Origin: Thermoplasmata archaeon
Lineage (GTDB): Archaea > Thermoplasmatota > Thermoplasmata > Lutacidiplasmatales > SKW197
DNA length: 64,000 bases
Direction of reading: 5' to 3'
Assembly: GCA_026414225.1 (NCBI GenBank)
Contig: JAOAJK010000007.1
Coordinates: forward strand, 21,851-85,850
Positions 8,337 to 15,911 of the stretch are shown in pieces. Positions within the stretch are counted from its first letter, which is position 1. Every line of letters begins with the position of its first letter. The position numbers and the translations under genes are program-made. Under the pieces are notes generated by a model that worked only from the letters and a program-made list of their open reading frames with translations, ran no database searches and had not been told where the DNA came from.

Positions 8337-9443
8337 ATGCCATCAAAACATTCTGAAAAGAAACTTGAAAAAAGTGCACTGGCAACAGTGAAGAATGCCC
8401 TGGCGGTAAAGAGGGGCGAAAGGGTCCTGATAGTTACAAATCCGTCAGAGGATGTGCTGGCGATTTCAACAGCATTGTATAGGGCATCTGCAGAGAGAGG
8501 TGCAAAACCGGTCATGTGCATCCAGCCGAGAAAGACCCAGGTCGACTTCATGGAGAAGATTGTAAGGAGGGCAATTGAAACGGAGCCAGAAGTTGTGATG
8601 TCTATTTCCGAGATGAAGCTGGGAAAGGATGAGGAAGCCCTTACAAATCCTTATGTGGTTAACGGTAAGGAATACACTCACATCTTCGATGCCTACATGG
8701 CAATGAAGAAAATTCGCACCATCTGGACGCCAGGGATTACGAGGAAGATTTTCGAGAGGGCGGTGGACATCAACTACGGGAAGATGGCAAGGGATGCTGA
8801 GAAACTGGCAAGGGTGTTCGAGGGAGCAGGGGCCGTGCACATCCAGAGCAACGCAGGTACCGATGTAGAAATTGGAATTGAGGGACGGAAACCGAAGAGG
8901 GATGATGGCAATTATCGGGTTCCTGGGACAGGAGGCAACATTCCTGCAGGTGAGGTCTATATCTCGCCGGCCATCGGAAAAACAGATGGAACAGTGGTTT
9001 TTGATGGGTCAATATCTACATACTGGGGAGATGTGGTCACAGGGAAACCCGTGCGGGTTGAATTCCGAGGAGGATATGGGGACACAATCACGGGTGGAAA
9101 TGAGGCCAGAATGCTCCAAAAAAGCATTGCCCTTACAAGGAAGAAGGTGAAGGAGCTGGAAAAGAGTGGAAAATTTGATACAAACAAGGCCGAAATTTAT
9201 CTGAAAAACGCTACCCACCTTGGAGAAATAGGTATAGGACTTAATCCCGCGGCGGTGATATGCGGCAACATGCTGGAGGATGAGAAGGTCTATGGCACCT
9301 GTCATCTAGCAATAGGTGCGAACTTTGACGAGGATGCACCCGCCCTTAATCACTACGACTGTTTGATCAAAAAACCCACAATCAGATTGCTTCAAAAAGG
9401 AGAATGGGTCCAGATAATGAAAAATGGGGTGCTGAAAATCTAG
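8337..9443 (+). CDS. Leucyl aminopeptidase (AmpS / aminopeptidase T, family M29)
   Basis: A 368-residue protein related to COG2309. Candidate metal ligands of M29 peptidases are present in the second half: Glu in GNIPAGEVYISP, Glu in THLGEIGIGLNP, His in YGTCHLAIGAN, and the closing HYDCLIKKP with His and Asp. The N-terminal half is the Rossmann-like region typical of the family (RGERVLIVTNP). The enzyme would release N-terminal residues from peptides in the cytoplasm; no signal peptide is present. It is transcribed alone from a probable leaderless promoter and converges on a microprotein gene only 6 bp away. Confidence 0.88.
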   Translation: MPSKHSEKKLEKSALATVKNALAVKRGERVLIVTNPSEDVLAISTALYRASAERGAKPVMCIQPRKTQVDFMEKIVRRAIETEPEVVMSISEMKLGKDEEALTNPYVVNGKEYTHIFDAYMAMKKIRTIWTPGITRKIFERAVDINYGKMARDAEKLARVFEGAGAVHIQSNAGTDVEIGIEGRKPKRDDGNYRVPGTGGNIPAGEVYISPAIGKTDGTVVFDGSISTYWGDVVTGKPVRVEFRGGYGDTITGGNEARMLQKSIALTRKKVKELEKSGKFDTNKAEIYLKNATHLGEIGIGLNPAAVICGNMLEDEKVYGTCHLAIGANFDEDAPALNHYDCLIKKPTIRLLQKGEWVQIMKNGVLKI

Positions 9444-9449
9444 GAAAAA

Positions 9450-9623
9450 TCATTCAAAAGAGGCCTCAAACTCTTCCTGCAGGTCAATTACTACCTGTTC
9501 CAGCACCTCGTTTATAGAGTTGCTCTTGTACTCGCGGACACCACCTACTTCGCTCTGAACTCTCGCCAGGTAGATGTTCGCCTGTTTTATGAACTCCACT
9601 GTGCAGATGACTTCTTCTACCAT
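9450..9623 (-). CDS. Small acidic protein of unknown function (57 aa)
   Basis: An unlisted short gene found by reading the minus strand. ATG at 9623 is preceded by GGAGG at an ideal 8-nt spacing and, further up, by the TATA box at 9672-9683; the stop is TGA at 9452-9450. The product is 57 residues, highly acidic, with alternating helix-forming residues (MVEEVICTVEFIKQ at the start, VLEQVVIDLQEEFE near the end) and one cysteine. It has the look of a small helical cytoplasmic protein, for instance a regulator or antitoxin-like partner, but I recognise no family. It is convergent with the aminopeptidase gene. Confidence 0.6.
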   Translation of the reverse strand: MVEEVICTVEFIKQANIYLARVQSEVGGVREYKSNSINEVLEQVVIDLQEEFEASFE

Positions 9624-9671
9624 TCGCAATGCCTCCAGCTTTGTTTTGTCTTTTCACCTATATCACTTAAT

Positions 9672-9683
9672 GTATATATTTTT
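9672..9683 (-). promoter_or_regulatory. TATA box of the 57-aa protein gene
   Basis: AT-rich element AAAAATATATAC on the minus strand, about 53 nt before the ATG at 9623, leaving room for a leader of about 26 nt that carries the GGAGG ribosome-binding site. Confidence 0.45.
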
Positions 9684-9709
9684 ATTCCCTGCTTGTGATG
9701 GTAGCAATT

Positions 9710-9717
9710 TTTATATA
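9710..9717 (+). promoter_or_regulatory. TATA box of the small membrane-protein pair
   Basis: TTTATATAACC, about 63 nt before the ATG at 9776. A transcript from about 9740 would include the GAGGTGA ribosome-binding site. Confidence 0.45.
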
Positions 9718-9775
9718 ACCGTATCCGTTTCGTAACACCAATTGCAAAAAAGTGCTACCTACCAGAGGTGAAAAA

Positions 9776-10090
9776 ATGTGGCTGATAACCACTACTGTGT
9801 GCGCAATGGCCGCTACAGCTGCCTACTTCGTGCTTGAGAAACAGAGAAAAGCAGGAAAAAAGTACAAGGTTCACTACCTTTCCCTGATGCTCTGGGGTGC
9901 GGCGATGATGATTCTGGTTGACCACGCTATCGGGTACATTGAGGAAGGCGGCAGCTTTATAGAGGTTGAAACGGACGGACTTGTGACCAACGGAGCAGTG
10001 CTCGGTCTCTTGATGCTGCTCCCAGTGCTCGGTGTCTGGCTGGGTAGCATCGGAATTGAAAAGATGCTGGAAAAGAAAGAACAGAGGTGA
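9776..10090 (+). CDS. Small three-helix membrane protein A (unknown family)
   Basis: The ATG at 9776 is chosen because GAGGTGA lies five bases upstream; an upstream GTG at 9752 has no such signal. The 104-residue product has three hydrophobic segments (about 2-18, 33-50 and 75-97) separated by a basic loop and an acidic external-looking loop, and a charged KMLEKKEQR tail. The second helix contains LMLWGAAMMILVDH, which is closely echoed by LMLWGGSLMLAVEH in the next gene, so the two are paralogues. The stop overlaps the region carrying the next ribosome-binding site, so the two are translated together. The function is unknown; the conserved acidic-His pair in the membrane could bind metal or haem (inference). 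Confidence 0.7.
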   Translation: MWLITTTVCAMAATAAYFVLEKQRKAGKKYKVHYLSLMLWGAAMMILVDHAIGYIEEGGSFIEVETDGLVTNGAVLGLLMLLPVLGVWLGSIGIEKMLEKKEQR

Positions 10091-10095
10091 AAGAA

Positions 10096-10428
10096 ATGGC
10101 TTGCTTTCTAGTACCGACGGCCGTGGGTTTTATCGTGCTGCTGATTGCGGTGTTTGGCAGAACCAGATTTTCAGCGATATGGAGAACACGAATTGCAGGG
10201 CTGAACCTGATGCTCTGGGGCGGTTCCCTGATGCTGGCAGTGGAGCACTACGCCCACCAGGAAATTGTGCCCTATTTCCCGTTCCTGACAAGGGGAATGG
10301 ATGAGGTACTGCCAGAGCTTGTTACCGTGGGCGTTCCGATGACCCTCGTGATTTTCGCTGCCTGGGGCATAATGGTTGCGGTGAGTACAAAGGTTCTCGC
10401 GCCGGAAAAAACAACCAGCAAAGCATAA
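10096..10428 (+). CDS. Small three-helix membrane protein B (paralogue of A)
   Basis: The ATG at 10096 follows an AGAGGTGA ribosome-binding site that overlaps the stop codon of the previous gene; an alternative GTG at 10087 overlaps that stop. The product has 110 residues, with hydrophobic helices at about 3-20, 34-50 and 78-98. It shares LMLWGG-x-LML-x-V-x-H with protein A and ends in a short hydrophilic tail. A further motif, EIVPYFPFLTRGMDEV, lies between helices 2 and 3. I recognise no named family. Gene duplication followed by heterodimer formation is a reasonable reading of the arrangement. Confidence 0.7.
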   Translation: MACFLVPTAVGFIVLLIAVFGRTRFSAIWRTRIAGLNLMLWGGSLMLAVEHYAHQEIVPYFPFLTRGMDEVLPELVTVGVPMTLVIFAAWGIMVAVSTKVLAPEKTTSKA

Positions 10429-10447
10429 AATATTTTCTCTCAATCCT

Positions 10448-10456
10448 TTTATATAC
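10448..10456 (+). promoter_or_regulatory. TATA box of the YhaM-like gene
   Basis: TTTATATAC, centred 25 nt before the ATG at 10477 with no intervening ribosome-binding site, implying a leaderless mRNA. Confidence 0.5.
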
Positions 10457-10476
10457 TCCCTGTTTTTCTTTTCTTC

Positions 10477-11472
10477 ATGAGCAAGATTTCGGAGTGTTCA
10501 GAGGGGCAGAGGATTGCGGGCAAGTTTGTGGTCTGGGAAAAGGACTTTATCAAGGATTATTCCCGTGGGAAATTTTTTAAGATCACGATTTCAGACGGGG
10601 AGGCGAGAATGCCGCTGAAATTCTGGGGCGCACCTATGCAGTCAAAGGTAGTAGAACTGTATGAGGCAATAACTCCATGCAAGACCCTTGTAGAGGTTGA
10701 AGGAAATGTGGTGATGGACGGGTTCACAAATACACTTACCCTGAACATAAACGAGGAGAATGACCGTTTTAGAATCTGCACTGAAGAGGAGACAAAAGGA
10801 ATCCAATTTGTTCCAGCAACCCGGAAAAACAGGGAGGAACTGATGAAATTCATTGAAAGAGAGATTGAAAAAATCGGAGAACCAAATCTCGGTGCCCTGC
10901 TCAGGGCAATCTTTGCCGATGAGAACCTGAAAAAGAGCTTTATGGAAAGTCCAGCTGCGAAAATGAAACATCATGCGTATATCGGCGGTTTGCTCGAACA
11001 CACCTGCAATGTGGTAAACCTATGTAGCACCCTCTGTGAAATCTACCCTGAACTTGATAGAAATTTGCTGATAACTGGTGCAATTCTGCATGACATCGGC
11101 AAAATCCAGGAGTACAGTGTGGCCCTTGCAATAGACACCACCGATGCAGGCAGATTCCTCACCCACACATACATCTCGATTGAAATTATCGAGAACAAAC
11201 TTCGCCAGCTTCCCGGTTTTCCTGACCAACTGAAATGGAAGCTCTACCACATCATTCTCCGCCACCACGGGAGATACGCAAGCCAGGAAACGATCGAGGG
11301 CAAGACATCCTGGGTAATCCCAGAGGCCTGTGCGCTTTATTATGCGGATGACATGGATGCCAGGGTTAAGAATTTTCTCCAGGAGATTGAGGAAGGCAGA
11401 AAAGCCGGGGAAAGCTGGAGGTTCGTGAAAGACCTCGGCGTCCAGATATATATAGAGGAAGAGGATGAATAG
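10477..11472 (+). CDS. YhaM-like 3'-5' exoribonuclease (OB-fold plus HD domain)
   Basis: A 331-residue protein. Residues about 10-100 form an OB-fold nucleic-acid-binding domain (GKFFKITISDGEARMPLKFWG). Residues about 165-300 form an HD phosphohydrolase: HHAYIGGLLEHT supplies the first histidines, ILHDIGKI the HD pair, and HHGRY a further metal-binding histidine pair. This is the layout of YhaM/COG3481 nucleases that degrade RNA or single-stranded DNA from the 3' end; the archaeal substrate is inferred. The stop overlaps the start of pcc1 by 8 nt, so the two are co-translated. Confidence 0.85.
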   Translation: MSKISECSEGQRIAGKFVVWEKDFIKDYSRGKFFKITISDGEARMPLKFWGAPMQSKVVELYEAITPCKTLVEVEGNVVMDGFTNTLTLNINEENDRFRICTEEETKGIQFVPATRKNREELMKFIEREIEKIGEPNLGALLRAIFADENLKKSFMESPAAKMKHHAYIGGLLEHTCNVVNLCSTLCEIYPELDRNLLITGAILHDIGKIQEYSVALAIDTTDAGRFLTHTYISIEIIENKLRQLPGFPDQLKWKLYHIILRHHGRYASQETIEGKTSWVIPEACALYYADDMDARVKNFLQEIEEGRKAGESWRFVKDLGVQIYIEEEDE

Positions 11473-11683
11473 GGCAGAGCTGAAAATAAGGTTTGATAGC
11501 CGGGAAACTGCGGAGATAGTGGCCCGTGCAATTGAGCTTGAGAATGAGGGTTATGTGACGATGAGGGTGGAGGATAATGAAATAGTGGCTGTTGCTGAGG
11601 CAGAGAATTTGCTCGGCTTGCTCCACACATTTGATGATTTTCTTGCCTGCGCTGCGTTGGCGCACAAAGCGAAAAGAATTTAA
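11465..11683 (+). CDS. pcc1: KEOPS complex subunit Pcc1
   Basis: A 72-residue protein matching the archaeal Pcc1/CTAG fold, with the conserved ending LLHTFDDFLACAALAHK. Pcc1 dimerises and connects Kae1 units in the KEOPS complex, which makes the t6A modification at position 37 of ANN-decoding tRNAs. The other subunits (Kae1, Bud32, Cgi121) are not in this window. The gene overlaps the YhaM-like gene by 8 nt and is followed 24 nt later by egsA, consistent with one transcript. Confidence 0.82.
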   Translation: MNRAELKIRFDSRETAEIVARAIELENEGYVTMRVEDNEIVAVAEAENLLGLLHTFDDFLACAALAHKAKRI

Positions 11684-11707
11684 CCCCTGAGAAGTTTAGA
11701 GAAGACA

Positions 11708-12766
11708 ATGGAGTTCACGAAGAACAAGGCGATGGTCTTTCCCAGGGCGGTGCTTGCAGGGCATGGAGTGCTCGCTGAAATTGGAAAACTTGCGAGAAAC
11801 TTCGAACTGGGCCAGACAGGGCTCGTAATCACCGGAAAGAAGTCCGAAGCCCTTGCAGGGAGAGCCGTGGTGGACTATCTCACTGCTGAGAAATTTGATG
11901 TGCAGCTGGCAGTTACGGGCGAGGCAACAAGGGAGAATGTGGATGAGATGAAGAAGGTTGCACTGGAAACCAGGGCAGCATTTCTTGCTGGTGTGGGTGG
12001 AGGGAGCAAGATAGACATCGCCAAGGTGTGCTCTTCAGAGCTAGGGATTCCATTCATCTCTGTGCCCACGGTTGCGTCGCACGACGGAATTGCATCACCG
12101 CGGGCATCCCTCAAGACCAATGGCATCTCCATCTCGGTGGATGCGAATGTGCCGCTCGGGGTCGTTGCCGACAGTGCAGTGATTGTGAAATCCCCGTTCC
12201 GGTTCCTTGCCTCTGGCTGTGCGGATGTGATTGCGAACCTCACCGCAATTCTTGACTGGCGGCTTGCCTCGCGGCTCAGAAACGAGGAATTCAGCAGCAC
12301 TGCAGCTACACTTGCAGAATTCACCGCAGAAACGATAATAGAAAATGCCGGACTGATAAAGCCCAACATCGAGGAGAGTGTCTGGCTCGCGATCAAACCG
12401 ATGATTATTTCTGGAATTTCAATGAGTGTTGCGGGCAGTTCAAGACCCACAAGCGGTTCGGAGCACATGTTTTCTCATGCACTTGATGCAATAACCCATG
12501 GAAAGGGTCTCCATGGAGAACAGTGCGGTGTGGGTGCCATTATGATGATGTATCTGCATGGTGGTGACTGGCAACGCATCAGAAACGCGCTCAAAACAAT
12601 CGGGGCACCCACAACTGCAATAGAGCTGGGTGTGAGCAAGGAGGACATAGTCACCGCCCTTGTGAATGCCAATAAGGTGAGACCGGATAGGTACACAATT
12701 CTTGGAGATAAAGGTCTAGCACCGGATGCGGCTGAAAAAATTGCCAGGGTAACGGGTGTGATTTGA
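11708..12766 (+). CDS. egsA: sn-glycerol-1-phosphate dehydrogenase
   Basis: A 352-residue iron-alcohol-dehydrogenase-fold enzyme that reduces dihydroxyacetone phosphate to sn-glycerol-1-phosphate with NAD(P)H, the first committed step of archaeal membrane lipid synthesis. The NAD-binding GGGSKIDIAK motif lies near residue 98, and the three zinc ligands are visible as Asp in the ADVIANLTAILDW segment, His in SGSEHMFSHALD, and His in GLHGEQCGVG. The length is standard. It is one of the strongest markers that this DNA is archaeal. UPF0179 follows 9 nt later. Confidence 0.95.
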   Translation: MEFTKNKAMVFPRAVLAGHGVLAEIGKLARNFELGQTGLVITGKKSEALAGRAVVDYLTAEKFDVQLAVTGEATRENVDEMKKVALETRAAFLAGVGGGSKIDIAKVCSSELGIPFISVPTVASHDGIASPRASLKTNGISISVDANVPLGVVADSAVIVKSPFRFLASGCADVIANLTAILDWRLASRLRNEEFSSTAATLAEFTAETIIENAGLIKPNIEESVWLAIKPMIISGISMSVAGSSRPTSGSEHMFSHALDAITHGKGLHGEQCGVGAIMMMYLHGGDWQRIRNALKTIGAPTTAIELGVSKEDIVTALVNANKVRPDRYTILGDKGLAPDAAEKIARVTGVI

Positions 12767-12775
12767 GGTGGGAAC

Positions 12776-13204
12776 ATGAGCATAATCACGGCTGTTGGAA
12801 CCAACCAGGCGAAAGAGGGTTATGTGTTTATCTACGCTGGGCCTGTTAACGAGTGCAGGGACTGCAGGTACAAGAACGCCTGTATCAATCTTGAGAAGGG
12901 GAAGGCATATACAATCACCGCAGTGCGGAAGGACAAGAATCATGAGTGCAAGGTGCATGAGCGCACGATCACAATTGTTGAGGTAGAAAAGATACCAGTT
13001 GAGCGGTGCATCGCGAGTTCAAAGGCAATTGAAGGCAGTTTGGTGACAATCGAGCCAAATCCATGCAAAGAGATGGATTGCGAGCATTACAGAAAATGCA
13101 ATCCGCTTCTCCACGAGCCAGATGAAAAGTACAGGATTGTGAGTATCGTGGGCGATGCAGGGTGCCGACTTAATAAGAGCCTCAAAATTATTCTGGTTGA
13201 ATGA
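12776..13204 (+). CDS. UPF0179 family protein
   Basis: A 142-residue archaeal protein with two cysteine clusters: C-x2-C-x5-C near residues 24-33 and C-x4-C-x5-C near residues 94-105, plus a late Cys in GDAGC. These could hold zinc or an iron-sulfur cluster. The family is widespread in Euryarchaeota but has no assigned function. The ATG has a GGTGGG motif 7 nt upstream. The last 17 bp overlap the 3' end of the convergent winged-helix gene. Confidence 0.88.
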   Translation: MSIITAVGTNQAKEGYVFIYAGPVNECRDCRYKNACINLEKGKAYTITAVRKDKNHECKVHERTITIVEVEKIPVERCIASSKAIEGSLVTIEPNPCKEMDCEHYRKCNPLLHEPDEKYRIVSIVGDAGCRLNKSLKIILVE

Positions 13205-13916
13205 CTTCCTGGTAGGACCAGAGCGGGTTGAGACGGAGCTTGTATTCCGCGAGCAATCCCGGGGTGGGGAATGGAGCGGTTATGAGTATCACCATCCCGC
13301 CCTCCCTGAAATTCATTTCCTCAAGCGCGGCCCTTGCACCAGGTTGCAATTCGGGCAGGATTCCATTGAAATTCCTGACAGCTGCGGAGCCAATTTTTAC
13401 CTCAATCTCGGAATATTTTTTGTAGAGTTTGAAGAGTTTATCTGTGAGATAATAATAGTTCATCTTTCTGTCCTTGAGGACCCGCACGAAGCCTTTATCG
13501 ACGAGGTTATCAAGATGCTGGATGTAAACATAGGCCATCGAAGGTTTATTCATTTCAAGAGTATCGAGGACCCCCTTTTTGGACGCACCATGAGCTCTTG
13601 CAATTCGCGTTATGAGGATGCGGACCTCGGGCTTCTGAAGGAATCCTATGTCCTCGACATCCTCCCTGACCACGAACCCGCGGGTGTAATACACAATTTT
13701 TCCACCCTGCCTAACACTCTCGATCAGATGTTTCTCCTCCAGTTTCTTCAGGTGCCATCTCACAGTTCCTGGGTTTACCTGAAGCTTCTCGGCAATTCTG
13801 GTTGCGTTCAGGCATGGATAGTTCGTCACGGTCTGGAGAACTGCGAGAATCTCAACATGCTTCGTGTCCGTGGACTTCTTGTAAGTTTTCTCCAAACTCT
13901 TTCCCACCCCTCCCAT
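13188..13916 (-). CDS. Two-domain winged-helix transcriptional regulator
   Basis: About 242 residues. The first winged helix covers about 15-75 (PCLNATRIAEKLQVNPGTVRWHLKKLEEKHLI) and the second about 95-160 (RAHGASKKGVLDTLEMNKPSMAYVYIQHLDNLVDKGF), followed by an alpha/beta tail of unknown role. The ATG at 13916 is preferred; a TTG at 13931 overlapping the stop of the upstream ATPase gene would add five residues. Being directly behind and nearly overlapping a KaiC-like ATPase suggests the ATPase controls this regulator, as in the GvpD/GvpE pair of haloarchaea (analogy, not homology). Confidence 0.8.
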   Translation of the reverse strand: MGGVGKSLEKTYKKSTDTKHVEILAVLQTVTNYPCLNATRIAEKLQVNPGTVRWHLKKLEEKHLIESVRQGGKIVYYTRGFVVREDVEDIGFLQKPEVRILITRIARAHGASKKGVLDTLEMNKPSMAYVYIQHLDNLVDKGFVRVLKDRKMNYYYLTDKLFKLYKKYSEIEVKIGSAAVRNFNGILPELQPGARAALEEMNFREGGMVILITAPFPTPGLLAEYKLRLNPLWSYQEVIQPE

Positions 13917-13923
13917 GGTCCCA

Positions 13924-14793
13924 CTACTCAAAATACTCTCTCAACCTTTCGATCAGGATGTTGAGCTCTATCCCTTCTATATCCTTCATTGTCAGCGAAT
14001 CCAGCAACTTCACCAGCTTTCCATGTTTTTCTTTCGGTAGGGTTCCAAGCTCGCGGAGGATTTCCACTCTCATCGGTTCTGGAAGCTTCCCACCCGGGAA
14101 GGTCTCACCGGTGCTGTGAATCACAACGAGACCTATGTTTTTGAGGAATCTGTAGTGGTGGGCATTTTCGCTGTGTCTGGAAGACCGGTATTTGATTACC
14201 TTCAGGGTTCTATACGGCTTTACCTCCAGTGGGCGGTATCTGAGATGAATCACGCAGTCAGCGAGGTACATCGGAAGCACGGTTTCAGCCCCTGTGAGAT
14301 TCCCAGCGGGCCCGTGTTCCTCAAGGGTGCAGAGCACGGTTCCAATTTTTCTGGTTTCTTTCATCAGAAAGCTGAGGAGTTCCCGCTGTTCATACAGATC
14401 CTTCGTTGCCCAGATAACGGGTGTGAGCGGGTCGATCGCGATCCTCGCACCCACGCCTCTCCATGTGGCCACGAAGTCAGGCAATTCCTTCTTTATGAAG
14501 TTTGTGAATTCCTTGCCAGTAGCATCAATAAATACGAGCTTTTCCTCATCTAGAAAATCCAGAATTTCGCCCCAGCCCATTGCAACCGCTTCCTTGATTA
14601 TCTGCTCCTTGTTCTCATCAAGCGTGATGAAAATTCCCTCGGTTCCAGTTTCCAGTCCCTTCTTGATGAACTGGAGGGCAAATGTGGTTTTGCCAGCACC
14701 CGCACAACCTATGACTGTTGTGGTGGAAAACTCGTTCAGACCCCCGTCCAGAATTTCGTCAAGTCCCGGGACCCCGCTCTTTATTTTTCGCAT
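13924..14793 (-). CDS. KaiC/GvpD/RadA-superfamily ATPase
   Basis: A 289-residue single RecA-like domain. Walker A GCAGAGKTT lies at residues 29-37, the GIFITLDENKEQI strand follows, and RIAIDPLTPVIW supplies Walker B. It opens with the typical KSGVPGLDEILDGGL motif. The C-terminal 60 residues (LGTLPKEKHGKLVKLLDSL) are extra relative to a minimal KaiC domain. Such stand-alone archaeal KaiC-like proteins are thought to act in signalling or regulation rather than in circadian timing. It is transcribed from a likely leaderless promoter ahead of the winged-helix gene. Confidence 0.85.
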   Translation of the reverse strand: MRKIKSGVPGLDEILDGGLNEFSTTTVIGCAGAGKTTFALQFIKKGLETGTEGIFITLDENKEQIIKEAVAMGWGEILDFLDEEKLVFIDATGKEFTNFIKKELPDFVATWRGVGARIAIDPLTPVIWATKDLYEQRELLSFLMKETRKIGTVLCTLEEHGPAGNLTGAETVLPMYLADCVIHLRYRPLEVKPYRTLKVIKYRSSRHSENAHHYRFLKNIGLVVIHSTGETFPGGKLPEPMRVEILRELGTLPKEKHGKLVKLLDSLTMKDIEGIELNILIERLREYFE

Positions 14794-14813
14794 GCACTAA
14801 CGGAATAACCTTA

Positions 14814-14824
14814 GAATATATACT
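14814..14824 (-). promoter_or_regulatory. TATA box of the KaiC-like ATPase gene
   Basis: CAGTATATATTC on the minus strand, centred 26 nt from the ATG at 14793, with no ribosome-binding site. Confidence 0.5.
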
Positions 14825-14855
14825 GTTTTTGTTTCGCTACCTCCGTGGAGCACAA

Positions 14856-14864
14856 ATCATATAT
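14856..14864 (+). promoter_or_regulatory. TATA box of the ion-channel gene
   Basis: AATCATATATCC, centred 28 nt from the ATG at 14888, predicting a leaderless transcript. Confidence 0.5.
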
Positions 14865-14887
14865 CCTCTCAGCATTTTCCCCGTTTC

Positions 14888-15847
14888 ATGCTGAAAATCC
14901 GGATTGTACTCGGTATGATTATGCTTGCGTTGATTGTTACAGCGGTGGCTGGTGGGGCACACGGGGCCCAGAAGACAGAGGTAATTGCCCCTGCTGCAAC
15001 TGGGGGCAACGTTGAGGTGGGCATCTACCAGCTTTCAATCGGGAATTTTGACCTTGCAAAGGGAACTTTTGTGGCTGACTTTTACCTCGTGTTTAAGTGG
15101 GTAAATGCGAGCATCTCCCCTGTTGCGTTCGAATTCATAAACGGGAGGGCCGCATCCAAGGAGAAGATTTTTGAGAACATCACGAATGGCTCCTGCGAGA
15201 TGTGGTACAGGATCCAGGCAAATCTGTACATGTCCCCGGAGTTCACGAATTATCCCTTCGATGCCCAGTATTTGCCCATCATAATTGAGGATGCAAAAAA
15301 CAACAACTCTGCGATTTCCTACAGGGTAAGCCAGGATTTGTATGGTTACGACAACACACTCACCGTGCCAGGCTGGAAGGTAGAAGGTTCAGAAATCCTG
15401 GTGGAGGACCACGAGTATCCTTGGGGCGAGGTGTATTCCAGGGTCGTCTTTGCGATCAAGCTTGTAAGGGATGCGGGTGCCACTGCGGCCAAGCTCATGC
15501 TTCCGCCAATCATCTTCTGTATCGTATCAGGACTTTCGTTCTTTTTCAAGGCGGATAAGATTACCCACCGTCTTGGCCTGGGCACGAGCACCCTGATTTC
15601 TGCGGTGATGTTCCATCTGAGCCAGACAACTTCGCTGCCGCCATTGCCATCGCTCATCCTGATTGACAAGATAATGATTTCTGTGTATGGTTTTCTCGCA
15701 TCTTCACTCGTTGCCACCACCTTGATTTACATTGACGAGGAATTCTGGAAGGATGTGGACTATACGAAGCAGGTCAACCGTTACGGGGCAATCTTCACCA
15801 TAGTGTTTCCCTTCGTGGTGTTTGCGGTGCTGTATTACTTCGTGTGA
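14888..15847 (+). CDS. Pentameric ligand-gated ion channel (Cys-loop/Pro-loop family)
   Basis: A 319-residue membrane protein with the whole layout of a prokaryotic pLGIC such as GLIC. A signal peptide covers 1-27. The extracellular beta-sandwich covers about 40-195 and contains the diagnostic YPFDAQYLPIIIED at 122-135; the flanking cysteines of the eukaryotic loop are absent, as in bacterial members. Four membrane helices follow: M1 about 198-220, the pore-lining M2 about 228-248 (GTSTLISAVMFHLSQTTSLPP), M3 about 256-280 and M4 about 301-318. The M1-M2 linker is short and basic. It would form a pentameric ion pore gated by an unknown extracellular ligand or by protons. It is monocistronic. 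Confidence 0.88.
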   Translation: MLKIRIVLGMIMLALIVTAVAGGAHGAQKTEVIAPAATGGNVEVGIYQLSIGNFDLAKGTFVADFYLVFKWVNASISPVAFEFINGRAASKEKIFENITNGSCEMWYRIQANLYMSPEFTNYPFDAQYLPIIIEDAKNNNSAISYRVSQDLYGYDNTLTVPGWKVEGSEILVEDHEYPWGEVYSRVVFAIKLVRDAGATAAKLMLPPIIFCIVSGLSFFFKADKITHRLGLGTSTLISAVMFHLSQTTSLPPLPSLILIDKIMISVYGFLASSLVATTLIYIDEEFWKDVDYTKQVNRYGAIFTIVFPFVVFAVLYYFV

Positions 15848-15881
15848 ACTCTTTTTCTGATTTTCTTCCCCTTACACCATC

Positions 15882-15890
15882 TCTATATAC
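15882..15890 (+). promoter_or_regulatory. TATA box of the TauE-like gene
   Basis: TCTATATAC, centred 26 nt from the ATG at 15912; leaderless start predicted. Confidence 0.5.
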
Positions 15891-15911
15891 TCCTCCTCCT
15901 TTGCTCTGACC

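Noticed and set aside
13155-13964. A 269-residue plus-strand frame
   Set aside because: Antisense to the two-winged-helix regulator gene, without domain signs or expression signals.
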